A DNA stretch of 64,000 nucleotides from Aeromonas sp. FDAARGOS 1405 (GCF_019048265.1 NZ_CP077311.1:310001-374000); one strand, 5' to 3'; shown: positions 16,464-31,540, numbered from the stretch's first letter. Program-made: numbers and translations. The notes: a model not told the origin generated them from the letters alone.

Positions 16464-16533
16464 ATTGCTCCGGATTGTCATGGCACCAGATCGTGCGCTG
16501 GCTAATCGGCAAGCCTTGTAACCCTGAAACTGC

Positions 16534-18450
16534 TCAGAGCTTGATCCAAGCATCGGCCCAGGCCGTGCCCTTGCCCGGCTCATAGGCCCAGGCGGCACCA
16601 GCACACCAGCCGGTGTAGGGGTGCGGTTTGCACTCGTAGCTGGCACCGCCGTTGCTGACCCGCTCGCCTGCCTTGTAGGGAGTCCCCTCTTTATAGGCCG
16701 GATAGTCAGGCGGCGTTACGCCCCCCTCCTCCCCTTTCACCTGCAGGCTATGGGTAGTGCTGCGGCTCAGATTACCTTCATCTGTGACCGTCAGTTTGAT
16801 CTCCAGCTTGGTATCGCTGGCCGGCTTGGGCAGGGTCAACTCCAGAGTGACCTGATCCAGTGCTGGGGCAGAGGCTCCAGCCGGGACAGTCCAGGCATAA
16901 GAGAGTGGCTTGCCTTCCGGATCGCTGGAATGCTGGCCGGAAAGGGTCACCTTGCTGCCACCTTCGGCCTGCGCCGGGCCGGTGATATTGGCCACCGGTG
17001 GCAGGTTGGTGCCACCGCCGTTATCCTCGATCACCACCTCCGGATAGAAGTGCTGAACGCAGCGGCTGTAATCCCCTGCCTTGAAGGCGCTGAAACGGGT
17101 CTGGTAGCCCACCAGTTTGCACGCATAACTCTTGCCGCCGTTGGGGTTCTCTGCCACATAGCTCCAGTCCTGCTCCCAATAAATGGGCAAGGCACCGGCG
17201 CCATTGTCGTCAAACACCTTCATATTCTTGCAGCCCAGCACTTCGTCGGATGGCACCGCCACCCCGAGGTAGTTGGCAAACTCGCGGTAGTAGTTGATGC
17301 GATTCTGGGACTGGGCGTGCTCGACCGGGCCGCCGCACTCCACCCCACCGTTGATGATCTGGGTGGTGACCCCGAAGCCTGGCACCAGACCGTTCTGCTT
17401 GTCATGGTCATTCGGCTGCCAGGTGCCATCGATGACATGGAGCATGGAAGGCTTGGGCGGCTGCGGATAGGTATAGAAGAACACCGCACTGGCGAGGTTC
17501 AGCCAGGTGTCGGCCACCAGATCGGGGCGGTCGAGCAGGGTGCGCACCGTGCCGAACATCGCCTCGGAGAAGGGGCCGTAATTGTAGTTGTAGGAGAGTT
17601 GCTTGGCGCCGCGGCCAAAGTAGCTCTTGAACTCGCCATTGTCGAACGTACCGCACGGCCACTGCTGACCCTGCCACACATCGGGACGGCACTCGGCGTT
17701 GTAACCGCCGCGCATGGTCTCATTCCATCCCATCTCGCGCACGTAGACCAGCGCCTGACGCCACTCGGCCTCCGGGCGCCAGTTTTCATGGCCACCGGTC
17801 TCCTGGGCGAAGTGAGCGAACATGGTTGCCAGCGTCTTGCGGCAGATGGCGTCAGCATCGCGGCCGTCGCTGTAGTCGCTGCACAGGGCCGGGAACTTGG
17901 CCGCCGCCTGCAACAGGCCACGATAGGTGTACTCGGGGGCGCGTAGCGGGAACAGGTAGTTGAACTGGCTCTCGCTCAGCAGGCTTTCGACCCGCTTGAC
18001 GTTGCCCGGGTTGTCGGCACGGCCCGGCTGCACCGCCTCGACCACCAGATTGTCCCGGGTAGCGATGGAGGCCTTGACCGCTTCCATCGCCGGGAAGTCG
18101 GTCAGCGCCTTCTCTTTGGCATCCAGCTCGGCCTGGCTCATATAGACGGGGGTGGTGCTGCCATCCGGCGGGGTAGGCGTCGGCGGATTGGGCTTGTCAT
18201 CGCCACCGGTGTCCGGCGGGGTCACTTCCCCTTCGCCGACAAGCTTCCACGGGGTATCCCACTCATTGGCGGCCGCCATGCCGGGAGTCTGCCCCGGGTT
18301 GACCCACCACTTGGCCTCGAAAACCTGGCCGTTGTAGTTGACCTGACTGCCGCCCGGGTAGGATTTGTTGATGTCGTATGCCTCGGCCGCCCACAGGTGG
18401 CCGCTCAGCATCATGCCGGCAAGCAGAAGGGTGATGCGGTTTTTTTTCAT
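16534..18450 (-). CDS. Secreted GH19 chitinase with two chitin-binding modules
   Basis: A protein of 638 residues. Signal peptide 1-21. An N-terminal CBM5/12 (about 23-70: NYNGQVFEAKWWVNPG) is followed by a Pro/Thr-rich linker. The GH19 catalytic domain covers about 150-470, with HFAQETGGHENW (Glu217 is the likely acid), YFGRGAKQLSYNYNYG, YTYPQPPKPSML and FGVTTQIINGG. A PKD-like domain lies at about 495-580, and a C-terminal binding module at about 585-638 resembles the N-terminal module of the 1008-aa chitinase. GH19 enzymes invert and attack chitin differently from GH18, so the locus carries both types. It starts 79 bases after the M66 gene and is probably its operon partner. Confidence 0.95.
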   Translation of the reverse strand: MKKNRITLLLAGMMLSGHLWAAEAYDINKSYPGGSQVNYNGQVFEAKWWVNPGQTPGMAAANEWDTPWKLVGEGEVTPPDTGGDDKPNPPTPTPPDGSTTPVYMSQAELDAKEKALTDFPAMEAVKASIATRDNLVVEAVQPGRADNPGNVKRVESLLSESQFNYLFPLRAPEYTYRGLLQAAAKFPALCSDYSDGRDADAICRKTLATMFAHFAQETGGHENWRPEAEWRQALVYVREMGWNETMRGGYNAECRPDVWQGQQWPCGTFDNGEFKSYFGRGAKQLSYNYNYGPFSEAMFGTVRTLLDRPDLVADTWLNLASAVFFYTYPQPPKPSMLHVIDGTWQPNDHDKQNGLVPGFGVTTQIINGGVECGGPVEHAQSQNRINYYREFANYLGVAVPSDEVLGCKNMKVFDDNGAGALPIYWEQDWSYVAENPNGGKSYACKLVGYQTRFSAFKAGDYSRCVQHFYPEVVIEDNGGGTNLPPVANITGPAQAEGGSKVTLSGQHSSDPEGKPLSYAWTVPAGASAPALDQVTLELTLPKPASDTKLEIKLTVTDEGNLSRSTTHSLQVKGEEGGVTPPDYPAYKEGTPYKAGERVSNGGASYECKPHPYTGWCAGAAWAYEPGKGTAWADAWIKL

Positions 18451-18529
18451 TATTGTTGCTCTCTATGGTTTTGTGGCAAAAGGCAGAACCCGCCTGAACA
18501 GGCGCCGCCATCTTCATCATGGGCTCAAC

Positions 18530-21529
18530 CTAGGGGCAGCTTGCCGCCCCGACATCCAGCCAGACATCGTGCTTGCCCGGCTCGTTACCCTGAGTCCACC
18601 ACTTGGCCTTCCACTGACGGCCGTTGTGGTTGGTCAGCTCACCGCCGTTGTAGGCAACGGTAGCGCTCCAGCCCAGATCAACCTGACTCGCCAGCGCCCA
18701 CTGATCGGCGGCGCGGCTCGGCTCATTACCCTGAGTCCAGTACTTGGCCAGCCATACCAGCTGGTTGTGGCTCACCTTGTCACCGCCGTTGTAGACCTTG
18801 CTGGCCTGCCATGCGGGAACATTCGCCGCTTCCGGATCTGTGGTGTTGCAAGAACCATCGACCACGGGCGCCAGCGTCAGCACGACGCGCCCTTCGCTTT
18901 GATGTACCCCGTCCGAGACGCTCACACTCAGCTCATGCTGCTCACTAGTGGTGACAGCCGGCGGTAGCAGACGCAGGCTGGCACTGGTCTCGCCTTCTAC
19001 CTGCCAGCCCGTCGGGAAGTGCCAGCGGTAGCTCAGCGCGTCGCCCTCGGGATCGCTCGCCTCGGCGGTGATGGTCAGCCACTCACCGCCGATGCCGCCG
19101 AGCTGCGCCGGTACGGTCACCACCGGAGGCTGGTTCTCCACCACGCCCTGCTCCAGCGGCCGCCCGTTGACGGTAAAGGAGAGCGCCTGCTGCGGTGGCA
19201 GCAAGCTCTGCTGTACCAGTGTCTGGCCACGGCACTGGATGGTGGCGCGGCCGGGCTCGCTGGCGGTGGGCAGGTTGATGTGGAACTTGTTCATGACGCT
19301 ACTGGCCGCTCTGTGATTGGCCAGCCTGAAGCGCTGCAGACCATCGCGGGTCTCCACCTGCAACTGGCAGTCACTGCCGGACAGGGTGTTGCTGTCATCC
19401 GGATAGGTGAAGCCATAGGCGCCGTGCAGTGCCGGATAGATGTAGCTGCGCAGGGCTCCTTGCGGATCGTAATAGCCCACCAGAGTGGTCACCGGCACGC
19501 CGAACTGCTCGGGCTTGCGCGCAACCTTGGTATCGATGGGGGAGACCTCCACCCAGCTCAGGCCATCCGAGGTGAAGCTCTTCTTGAAGCCCCGGTTCAC
19601 CACAATTTCCTTGCCGTTGATAAAGAGGCGACTGCTGTAACCGGCCCCGTGATCGATGGTCAGACTGCGCCCACGGTTGTCCGCAGAGGCAACCGGCACC
19701 CGGATATCACGAGTCCAGCGACCGTCCCACATGGCGACCCTGACCAAGCCGTAATCCGCCAGCAGGGCACTCAGTCCGGCCTCGCTCAGGGCATCCATGG
19801 GGGCATCGACCTTCTCGATCCCCTCGATTGTGTGCTGATAGGGCTCCATCCTGGCCGTCGCACTGTTCCACTTGCTAAAGCCGGTGGCCGAGTTGGCATC
19901 AAACACCGCCTTGCTCTCCAGGAAGCGCTGGATGATGGCGGCCGAATTGGGGGTATAGAGGGTGAAACGGTTGGCGCCAGAGAGGGGGCTGCCGCCCGCC
20001 ATCGCATCGTAGCCAAACTTGCGGCCATCGAACGGTGGCTGGCACTGGCCATCCAGACAGGCATCCTCATTGGTGCGGGTCGGCGAGAAGTTGGGGATGA
20101 AACGGTGTTTGTCACTGTCCCAGCCCCAGCTGGAGTTGAGCTGATCGGCACTGCGATGAACCGAGCCACGGAAGCCATCCACATAGTGGCCAAGGCCGAA
20201 GTTATGGCCCACTTCGTGGCTGAACTCGTTGCCCAGCGAATCATCCAGTGTGACGATGCCACCGCCACCTGACCCACCGTGCACCTGAACCCCATTGGCA
20301 TATTTGCCGCGGCTGTTGTGCGCCGTCAGCTGGGCCACCACAAAGGGATGGCTCCCCTCCCCTTCACCAGCACTGCTGTTGATGCCGTAGTTGGCATTGT
20401 CGATACCGTGGGAGATAAGCTCCTTGCCGATGCGCTGGCGCATGGTGCCGCCATGCCAACCCCCCTCGCTCGGGTCAAAGTCGGTCAGCAATGTGCCGTT
20501 GGGCAGCATCACCTCAGGCAGGGAGAGCGGTGCATACTGACTGACAATCATCCGGCTGGCCGGAATGGTCTGGAAGTATTCGCGATGGGCCTCCTTGTCA
20601 TTGGCAAAGGCAAAGCGCTCCCGTGGTGTGGTGAGCATGCCGATGTCAATGGTGTGCAACAGCAGCTCGCCGGGGGCGCCGACCTTGATGTCACGCAGTT
20701 CACCACTGAGATTGCCCTGACGAACGGAGAGGTTCAGTCCGGGCAGGATCCACTCTGCGGGCAGCTCGCCACTCCAGGTATCCGGGGCATAGGTGATGCG
20801 GTTGTTCTCCAGCTCCCCCTCACGGAACCACTGCCCCTTGGCAAACTTGAACTGCAGGGTCTGGCCACGGGAGACGGTCACCTGTCGCTCGCCATAGAAA
20901 GCAGTCGAGTTATAACCAGCGCTGGAGCGGATCCGCACCATCTTGCCCTCCAGCTCCGGGCTCACGGGCAGGTAGATATCCCGAACCCAGCGGCCGTCGG
21001 CGGTCTGGATCTCCACCAGCGCACGCCCAGTCAGCCGCTCCTTGAGGAAGGCGCCGCTCTTGTCGCTCAGTTTGGCCAAATCAGCACTGCTGCTGATGAT
21101 GGCAGTGCTGCCGCTCTCCGGGACGAAGCTCACTCCGCCTTCGGGAACCCCCGCGAGATGGTAGACCGTCTCGGGCAGCGCCGATGGCGGTGACAAGGTC
21201 AGGGTGCCAAGCAGCTTGCCGCTGCCGTCACGGACCTCCACCGTCATGGGGGTCACCCCGTTGGCCTGGAGCGGTTGCACCAGCAGCAGGCTCTTGCGCA
21301 GGCTGGTCAGGATGGGTTGGCGATCCCCCTCCTTGGGATGGGAAGGCAGGATCTGGCTCTGGGCAAACTGCACGCTGGCACCCAGGCTACCCGCCAGATC
21401 GCTTTGCGGGGTCGTGTCATTGAATATCAGGGGCGAGGTGGTGGCAGACAGGGGGCCAGCCGCCAGGGTTGCCATGATGAGGGCAGCGATTCGGGTCACA
21501 TTTGTGGTCATTGTCGGGTTCTCGTTCAT
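18530..21529 (-). CDS. M66 (StcE/TagA-like) zinc metalloprotease with tandem chitin-binding modules
   Basis: A protein of 999 residues. Signal peptide about 1-29. The M66 region has zinc ligands in HEVGHNFGLGH (His438, His442, His448; catalytic Glu439) and a downstream MAGG Met-turn-like motif. Two related beta modules, each with a WVRDI or WTRDI core followed by AGYNS or AGYSS, flank the catalytic part as in StcE. A PKD-like domain lies at about 800-885, and two CBM5/12 modules fill about 900-999. StcE and TagA cleave mucin-type O-glycoproteins; chitin tethering here is inferred from the modules. The start is uncertain between 21529 and 21511; I chose 21529 because GGTAGCAAT before it resembles the chitinase start context. 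Confidence 0.9.
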   Translation of the reverse strand: MNENPTMTTNVTRIAALIMATLAAGPLSATTSPLIFNDTTPQSDLAGSLGASVQFAQSQILPSHPKEGDRQPILTSLRKSLLLVQPLQANGVTPMTVEVRDGSGKLLGTLTLSPPSALPETVYHLAGVPEGGVSFVPESGSTAIISSSADLAKLSDKSGAFLKERLTGRALVEIQTADGRWVRDIYLPVSPELEGKMVRIRSSAGYNSTAFYGERQVTVSRGQTLQFKFAKGQWFREGELENNRITYAPDTWSGELPAEWILPGLNLSVRQGNLSGELRDIKVGAPGELLLHTIDIGMLTTPRERFAFANDKEAHREYFQTIPASRMIVSQYAPLSLPEVMLPNGTLLTDFDPSEGGWHGGTMRQRIGKELISHGIDNANYGINSSAGEGEGSHPFVVAQLTAHNSRGKYANGVQVHGGSGGGGIVTLDDSLGNEFSHEVGHNFGLGHYVDGFRGSVHRSADQLNSSWGWDSDKHRFIPNFSPTRTNEDACLDGQCQPPFDGRKFGYDAMAGGSPLSGANRFTLYTPNSAAIIQRFLESKAVFDANSATGFSKWNSATARMEPYQHTIEGIEKVDAPMDALSEAGLSALLADYGLVRVAMWDGRWTRDIRVPVASADNRGRSLTIDHGAGYSSRLFINGKEIVVNRGFKKSFTSDGLSWVEVSPIDTKVARKPEQFGVPVTTLVGYYDPQGALRSYIYPALHGAYGFTYPDDSNTLSGSDCQLQVETRDGLQRFRLANHRAASSVMNKFHINLPTASEPGRATIQCRGQTLVQQSLLPPQQALSFTVNGRPLEQGVVENQPPVVTVPAQLGGIGGEWLTITAEASDPEGDALSYRWHFPTGWQVEGETSASLRLLPPAVTTSEQHELSVSVSDGVHQSEGRVVLTLAPVVDGSCNTTDPEAANVPAWQASKVYNGGDKVSHNQLVWLAKYWTQGNEPSRAADQWALASQVDLGWSATVAYNGGELTNHNGRQWKAKWWTQGNEPGKHDVWLDVGAASCP

Positions 21530-21546
21530 ATTGCTACCGGGAATGA

Positions 21547-21566
21547 GGGGCATGTCGCCATGCCCC
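21547..21566 (-). other. Intercistronic hairpin between GH18 and M66 genes
   Basis: A perfect 8-bp stem GGGGCATG-TCGC-CATGCCCC in the 55-base gap, without a T run on the minus strand. Transcription probably reads through, and the hairpin may protect the upstream chitinase mRNA 3' end. The same GGGGCATG arm forms the true terminator of the second chitinase near 24968. Confidence 0.6.
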
Positions 21567-21584
21567 GTCATCGGTGAGGAGGCC

Positions 21585-24385
<2,801 letters not shown>

Positions 24386-24416
24386 GTTATTTCTGGCGAT
24401 AAATAATCGCCGATTG

Positions 24417-24445
24417 ACTGTAGGGTAATTCTGATAAGTAAGCAA
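24417..24445 (-). promoter_or_regulatory. Promoter of the 870-aa chitinase operon
   Basis: TTGCTT (24445-24440), 17 bases, TACAGT (24422-24417) on the minus strand. The same spacing and similar hexamers occur before the ChiA paralog. Confidence 0.65.
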
Positions 24446-24699
24446 ATCGGACCATTGCCAGCCCACCAGTTACCAACCCCGACAATTACCCACTTTCAAG
24501 AAATTAATGTTTAAAAAACAGCCGGATATGCAGACCTAATCTCATCACCTCCAACCAGATACCTCACACCATTTTTTTGATCTGCATCACACCAAATTGA
24601 GAAAAATCAATGAGTAAGAACAATATGCGACAAAAGACCCATCTGTATCGCAACTAATGAATTTATAATCGCCGCTTTGCATGGCCAGCAGGTGTCTTC
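24446..24699. other. AT-rich intergenic upstream region
   Basis: About 250 bases clearly richer in A/T than the flanking genes, upstream of the chitinase operon promoter. I see A tracts but no clear regulator site. It may be a target for nucleoid proteins such as H-NS; that is inference. Confidence 0.35.
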
Positions 24700-24867
24700 A
24701 TGCCCAGCGAATTGCCCTCACGCACCCGGTTATCCAGATACGACAAATTTGTTCGTTTGACGATTTATGCCTTGCCACTGGCCGGAATGGTCTGGCTTAT
24801 TAACAGCCTCAATGGCTGGCAAAGGGCAACGTGCGGCACAGATGCCAGCTATCGGAGAGAGCATTAA
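24700..24867 (+). CDS. Possible small membrane protein, 55 aa
   Basis: A frame MPSELPSRTRLSRYDKFVRL followed by a hydrophobic stretch (TIYALPLAGMVWLINSL) and a short polar tail. AGGTG precedes the ATG by 6 bases. It could be a single-span membrane protein, but there is no family recognition and no clear promoter or terminator on the plus strand. It may be chance. Confidence 0.25.
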   Translation: MPSELPSRTRLSRYDKFVRLTIYALPLAGMVWLINSLNGWQRATCGTDASYRREH

Positions 24868-24967
24868 TCACTAGCCCGGAAGGGCTGCTTTGCAGGCACA
24901 AAAGAGAATCTGGGTGGGGAAACCGGTTGGCAGACCCGCCAGAATGTGGCGAAGCGGGGAGAAAAAA

Positions 24968-24990
24968 CGGGGCATGACTGGCATGCCCCG
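24968..24990 (-). terminator. chiA terminator
   Basis: A nine-bp stem CGGGGCATG / CATGCCCCG (5-base loop) followed by six T residues on the minus strand, 15 bases after the stop. Confidence 0.9.
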
Positions 24991-25004
24991 CCACCATTCA
25001 ATGC

Positions 25005-27690
<2,686 letters not shown>

Positions 27691-27698
27691 AACATAAC

Positions 27699-27789
27699 AC
27701 TGTGGTGGCCCCGCTATCCCAGATCAACAGCGCCTTTAGACCGGAGGCTTTGCGTCCCGACTTTTCAATCGGTTTGCCCTTGTCACAAC
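27699..27789 (-). promoter_or_regulatory. Cyclic-di-GMP-I (GEMM-I) riboswitch of chiA
   Basis: A 91-nt aptamer with P1 GTTGTG / CACAGT, AGGGCAAACC, a GAAA-capped hairpin, GGGACGCAAAGCC, the canonical receptor CCTCCGG, then GATAGCGGGGCCACC. It ends 97 bases before the start codon. Confidence 0.95.
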
Positions 27790-27820
27790 TTTATTTTCGG
27801 CGATAACTAATCGCAAATTA

Positions 27821-27849
27821 ACTCTATGGCAATTTATATAACTACGCAA
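27821..27849 (-). promoter_or_regulatory. chiA promoter
   Basis: TTGCGT (27849-27844), 17 bases, TAGAGT (27826-27821) on the minus strand. It is collinear with the promoter of the paralogous operon, so promoter, riboswitch and gene were duplicated together. Confidence 0.65.
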
Positions 27850-28230
27850 ACAAGACTATTATCCTCCCCTGCTAGCCATACCTGCCGCTTGGTCGCTGCA
27901 TCATGCGTCACCTTTAAAATAGAAGGGAAAACTCAGTCGAAACAAGCAAATAAATAATTGATAAATAAACCCTTTTAAATCGAGCACAGATAAATAAGAA
28001 AAAGATCAACATCTGATAGCAGAGCACAACAAGAGATAGTCCCGCCCGAACTGCTGCAGCAAAATTTAAAGTTAATTAATTGCATAAAAAATCAAACCCC
28101 GCCCACACCATCACCTCCCTCCTGCCATCCTTGGTGATCCAGACTCAACGAATTTGTTTATCTGACCTGCCGAGATAACAAACACACAATCCGGTCATAA
28201 TGTAAGCAACTGGATAGACAGACATACGCA
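27850..28230. other. AT-rich intergenic region
   Basis: About 380 bases, strongly A/T-rich, between the chiA promoter and the tRNA-Arg promoter. No protein-like frame and no repeat with an obvious identity were found. Like the region at 24.45 kb it lies upstream of a chitinase promoter. Confidence 0.35.
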
Positions 28231-28256
28231 GTTGTTTATTTTTATTGGCATTTTTA

Positions 28257-28262
28257 TATAAT
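28257..28262 (+). promoter_or_regulatory. -10 box of tRNA-Arg
   Basis: A perfect TATAAT followed by a GCGCGC discriminator directly before the tRNA. The best -35 is TTGTTT with an overlong 19-base spacer. Confidence 0.7.
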
Positions 28263-28270
28263 GCGCGCAC

Positions 28271-28347
28271 GTCCCAGTGGCACAGCTGGATAGCGCGCGC
28301 CCCTCCTAAGGGCGAGGTCGCAGGTTCGAATCCTGCCTGGGACGCCA
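28271..28347 (+). tRNA. tRNA-Arg(CCT)
   Basis: A 77-nt cloverleaf. The acceptor GTCCCAG pairs with CTGGGAC, CCA is encoded, and the anticodon loop CTCCTAA gives anticodon CCT, reading AGG codons. It is a single gene with its own promoter. Confidence 0.95.
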
Positions 28348-28552
28348 CCAATCCCCCTTTCGCATTCACTCATCTCGTTGACGATGGGGACAGCGTCTAG
28401 CAGCACTCTGCTTGCGCCATCAAAATTTTCACCGAGTCACAAGCAACTGTATTCGTACGGCATTCGGCATATGCCCTCTCTCTGATAGACTGCTTCTCTT
28501 TGGCTGAGCCTTCGAGCAAAGCCAGCTGCTTCATCTTGCAAAGGAGTGTTGG

Positions 28553-29437
28553 ATGTCCGGTTGTTCCTGGTGGGATAGATCCACCGGTTTTGCCTTGCTG
28601 ACCATTGTGCTGTGGGCCTCGCTGGCGGCGCTGACGTCACGAGTCACCAGCGTGTCACCGCTGGTACTGGTCGGGCTGGTGCTGTTTTTCTGCGGGGTCG
28701 GGGCCTTGCCGTTCTGGCGCCAATGGCGTGCTCGTCCGATTACCTGGCTGGTGACGGTTGCGGCATTGCTGCTCTACCATCTGCTGCTCTTTATGAGCTT
28801 TCGTCATGCCCCGGTGCTGGAAGCAAACCTCATCAACTACCTCTGGCCGCTCTGCATCATTCTGTTCACCCCGCTGTTGTTGCCAGGCCATCCACTCCAT
28901 GCCCGTCACCTGCTGGCTGGCGCCTTTGGTCTCGCGGGCTCCATGCTGGTGATGGTCAATGGCGAGCTGCAACTGCAGCAGGCCTATCTGCCGGGATACC
29001 TGCTGGCACTGGGCGCGGCAGTCGTCTGGGGAGCCTACTCGGTATTATCACGCCGTCTGCCGCCAGCCCCCGCCGTGGTCACTGCGGCAGCCTGCCTGCC
29101 CGCAGGTTTGCTGGCGCTGCTGCTTGCCCGTCTGCTCGAAGGGCCTCTGCCGCTCGCGCAGATCCCCACCAGTGACTGGCGCCTCATCATCGGGCTGGCG
29201 CTGGGGCCCATGGGGGCGGCCTTCGTTACTTGGTATCTGGCACTGCGAGACGGCGATCCTCGCCGGATCGGGGCGCTTGCCTACCTGACACCGCTGCTGA
29301 GCACCTTGCTGCTGGTGTTGCTCAATGGTGAAGCGCTCACCCCGCGCCATCTTCTGGCCGGAGCACTTATTATGGGCGGCGCCCTGCTCGGTATGCTGGG
29401 CCAACGTAATAGCGCGCAGGCTTCCTCATCCAGTTAA
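28553..29437 (+). CDS. EamA/DMT-family inner-membrane exporter
   Basis: A protein of 294 residues with about ten hydrophobic spans in two EamA repeats (first about 10-140, second about 150-285). Typical DMT features are the LEANLINYLWPL segment and PLLSTLLLVLLNGE near the end. The closest E. coli relative by pattern is YddG (aromatic amino acid exporter), but the substrate cannot be read from sequence. AAGGAG lies 7 bases before ATG 28553. The chemotaxis receptor gene downstream is about 100 bases away and may be separately transcribed. Confidence 0.85.
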   Translation: MSGCSWWDRSTGFALLTIVLWASLAALTSRVTSVSPLVLVGLVLFFCGVGALPFWRQWRARPITWLVTVAALLLYHLLLFMSFRHAPVLEANLINYLWPLCIILFTPLLLPGHPLHARHLLAGAFGLAGSMLVMVNGELQLQQAYLPGYLLALGAAVVWGAYSVLSRRLPPAPAVVTAAACLPAGLLALLLARLLEGPLPLAQIPTSDWRLIIGLALGPMGAAFVTWYLALRDGDPRRIGALAYLTPLLSTLLLVLLNGEALTPRHLLAGALIMGGALLGMLGQRNSAQASSSS

Positions 29438-29542
29438 ATCGGCAACATGGGGCCACTTGACCCGCCTTGTCATAAAAGCGCCATCATCCCTGTTTAGGCT
29501 CGGGCCATGCTCCCCATGGTCTGCGCTGACAGGAATAACCCC

Positions 29543-31480
29543 GTGAAAATCGCCCACTACGCCTCCCTCTCCTCCCTGGTTCTGCTACTGGTCGCGGGAG
29601 GACAGGCGCTGGCTCTCTACCACGGCTGGCAACAGCTTGCCCGTACCAGTCAAGCCCAGCGCCAGCACGAAACGCTGCAACAACTGGTGACCATTACCCT
29701 GCAAAACAGTCTGCGTGACTACCTCAACAGCGGCGATCCGCAGCAACTGACCGCGGCAGAGAAGATCCGCCAGCAAGCGCTCTCCTCGCTGGCCGCTCAG
29801 GATGATGCCGTGGCGGCCCCGCTCAAACAGCAACTCGAACAGATGGCGCAGCGCATCGCGCACGACTATCAGGCCGCAGGCAAGCTCTCGGGCAACAGCC
29901 AGCTGTTGCTGCAACATGCGGAGAGTGAACTGGGCAGCCAGGCCATGACACTGATCCGCTATGGGGAGCAAGGCGCCAGCACGGAACAATCTGCTGCGGC
30001 ACAACAATATCGCCGCGGTGCAGCCGAGATCCTGGCGGGCCTGCCGCGCCTCGCCCATTTGCGCCAAAGCTATATGGAGCAAGGCAATGAGAAGCTGCTC
30101 GAAGGGATCCGCTTCGAGCTGGAGGCACTGCAAAAACAGGCGCAAGCGCTGCAAGCCTTGCCGCGGCTCGGTCTGTATGAAGAGGCGCCCGCCGATGAGT
30201 TCACTCTGGGGGAGCCGGTGCGAAAGGAGCTGGGGGATCAACCGCGCAGTGAATTACGCTCGTTGCTGGGCCGCTATCCGCAGGAGCTGGCCAACAGCCG
30301 CACGGCGCTACAACAGCAACAGGCTGGCCGCCAGACCGTGCAGCAAGACATCATGGCGATGTTGCAAGCGACCAGACAGATGGGGGAACAACTTGCCCGC
30401 GAGCGGCAAGCCGTCAATCAGGAGCTGGCCACCATCATCGGCACGCTGGCGCTCTGCCTGGTGGTGGTTGCCCTGCTGTTTGCGCTGGTGCAACGACGCT
30501 GGCTACTCGCCCCCTTGTTGCGACTGCGCGGAGCCTTTCTGCAGCTCGATCAGACGGGGCAGGCCGAGCCGTTGCCTGCCGGGCACGATCGCAACGAGCT
30601 GGCCGATATTGTTGCCAGCTACAACCGGCTAATCGGTCGCCTGCACCAGGACCAGCAACAAAAAGAGGGACAGCTGTCAGCGGTATCCCTCAGTCTGCAA
30701 GGGATGGTCAGTCAGGTTGACGAGATCCACCACAGCACCCGCACTACCGAACAGGTGGTCGACGAGAGCGGCCAGATGATGGATGAGCTGAACCAGCTGG
30801 CCGGAGAGGTCCATCAGGTCGCCGCCGACATCGCCCGGCATGCCCACCATAACGAACAGGCGATGAGCCAGAGCGAAGATCTGGTGGGTAGCATGCTGCA
30901 CGCCACTCATCAGACAGGACTGGCGATTGACGAGAGCGATGAGGCGCTGCAAGCACTCACCCGCTCGGTTGCCGATGTAACGGCCATTGTCGATGTGATC
31001 GGTCATATCGCTCAGCAGACCAACTTGCTGGCCCTCAACGCCGCCATCGAGGCGGCCCGCGCAGGGGAACAGGGACGGGGCTTTGCGGTGGTCGCCGATG
31101 AAGTCCGCCACCTCTCGGCCAATACCCAGCAATCCCTCAACCAGATCACCGATATTCTGGGGCGCCTGACCCAATCCGGTGAACAGCTTGGCACCGTACT
31201 GAACCGGATCACCAGCGAGTCAAGCCGCCAACGGGCACAGGCGGAGCAACTGCGCCAGACCACCCAGGCGGTGCGGGAGATCGCTCGCAACACCGCAGTG
31301 ATCGCCCTGCAGGGCGCCGACAACGCCAAAAGTCAGGAACACAAGCTGGCCAGTTTTGCCGATCTGATCGCCCGTATCCACCAGCATGCCCGTCAGGTGA
31401 GTCAGCTCTCGGTGCAGGTCTCGTCCCATATCCACCATCAGGCGCAACAGATCCCCCGTATCCTCGGCCAGCAAGGCTGA
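29543..31480 (+). CDS. Methyl-accepting chemotaxis protein with large helical periplasmic sensor
   Basis: A protein of 645 residues. TM1 about 6-26. A periplasmic region of about 270 residues is almost wholly predicted helix (many Gln/Leu heptads), resembling helical bimodular (HBM) sensors. TM2 covers about 296-317, then HAMP about 318-370, and the signalling domain has the conserved hairpin tip [22 protein letters not shown] near residue 500. No C-terminal CheR/CheB-tethering pentapeptide is seen (it ends RILGQQG). I set the start at GTG 29543, preceded by AGGAA at 7 bases; in-frame ATGs upstream lack a ribosome-binding site. The ligand is unknown; proximity to chiA and chiP makes chito-oligosaccharide sensing a hypothesis only. 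Confidence 0.88.
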   Translation: MKIAHYASLSSLVLLLVAGGQALALYHGWQQLARTSQAQRQHETLQQLVTITLQNSLRDYLNSGDPQQLTAAEKIRQQALSSLAAQDDAVAAPLKQQLEQMAQRIAHDYQAAGKLSGNSQLLLQHAESELGSQAMTLIRYGEQGASTEQSAAAQQYRRGAAEILAGLPRLAHLRQSYMEQGNEKLLEGIRFELEALQKQAQALQALPRLGLYEEAPADEFTLGEPVRKELGDQPRSELRSLLGRYPQELANSRTALQQQQAGRQTVQQDIMAMLQATRQMGEQLARERQAVNQELATIIGTLALCLVVVALLFALVQRRWLLAPLLRLRGAFLQLDQTGQAEPLPAGHDRNELADIVASYNRLIGRLHQDQQQKEGQLSAVSLSLQGMVSQVDEIHHSTRTTEQVVDESGQMMDELNQLAGEVHQVAADIARHAHHNEQAMSQSEDLVGSMLHATHQTGLAIDESDEALQALTRSVADVTAIVDVIGHIAQQTNLLALNAAIEAARAGEQGRGFAVVADEVRHLSANTQQSLNQITDILGRLTQSGEQLGTVLNRITSESSRQRAQAEQLRQTTQAVREIARNTAVIALQGADNAKSQEHKLASFADLIARIHQHARQVSQLSVQVSSHIHHQAQQIPRILGQQG

Positions 31481-31509
31481 CCCTATTCGCCCCACATCCC
31501 CACCAATTC

Positions 31510-31540
31510 ACTTTCCCTCGACCAGAGGGAAAGTTTTTTT
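31510..31540 (+). terminator. MCP gene terminator
   Basis: A perfect 10-bp stem ACTTTCCCTC / GAGGGAAAGT, loop GACCA, then a T run. Confidence 0.92.

Noticed and set aside
16621..20272. Long plus-strand frames opposite the GH19 and M66 genes (441 and 417 codons)
   Set aside because: These are shadows of real minus-strand genes, rich in Gly/His/Arg/Val runs typical of reverse-complement reading, with no domain signal.
24700..24867. 55-codon frame as a firm gene
   Set aside because: Kept only as a low-confidence feature. It has one hydrophobic stretch and a fair ribosome-binding site, but no promoter, terminator or recognisable family.
28271..28347. tRNA-Arg(CCT) as a possible attachment site of an integrated element
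   Set aside because: No integrase, no partial repeat of the tRNA 3' end and no phage-like genes are seen on either side.
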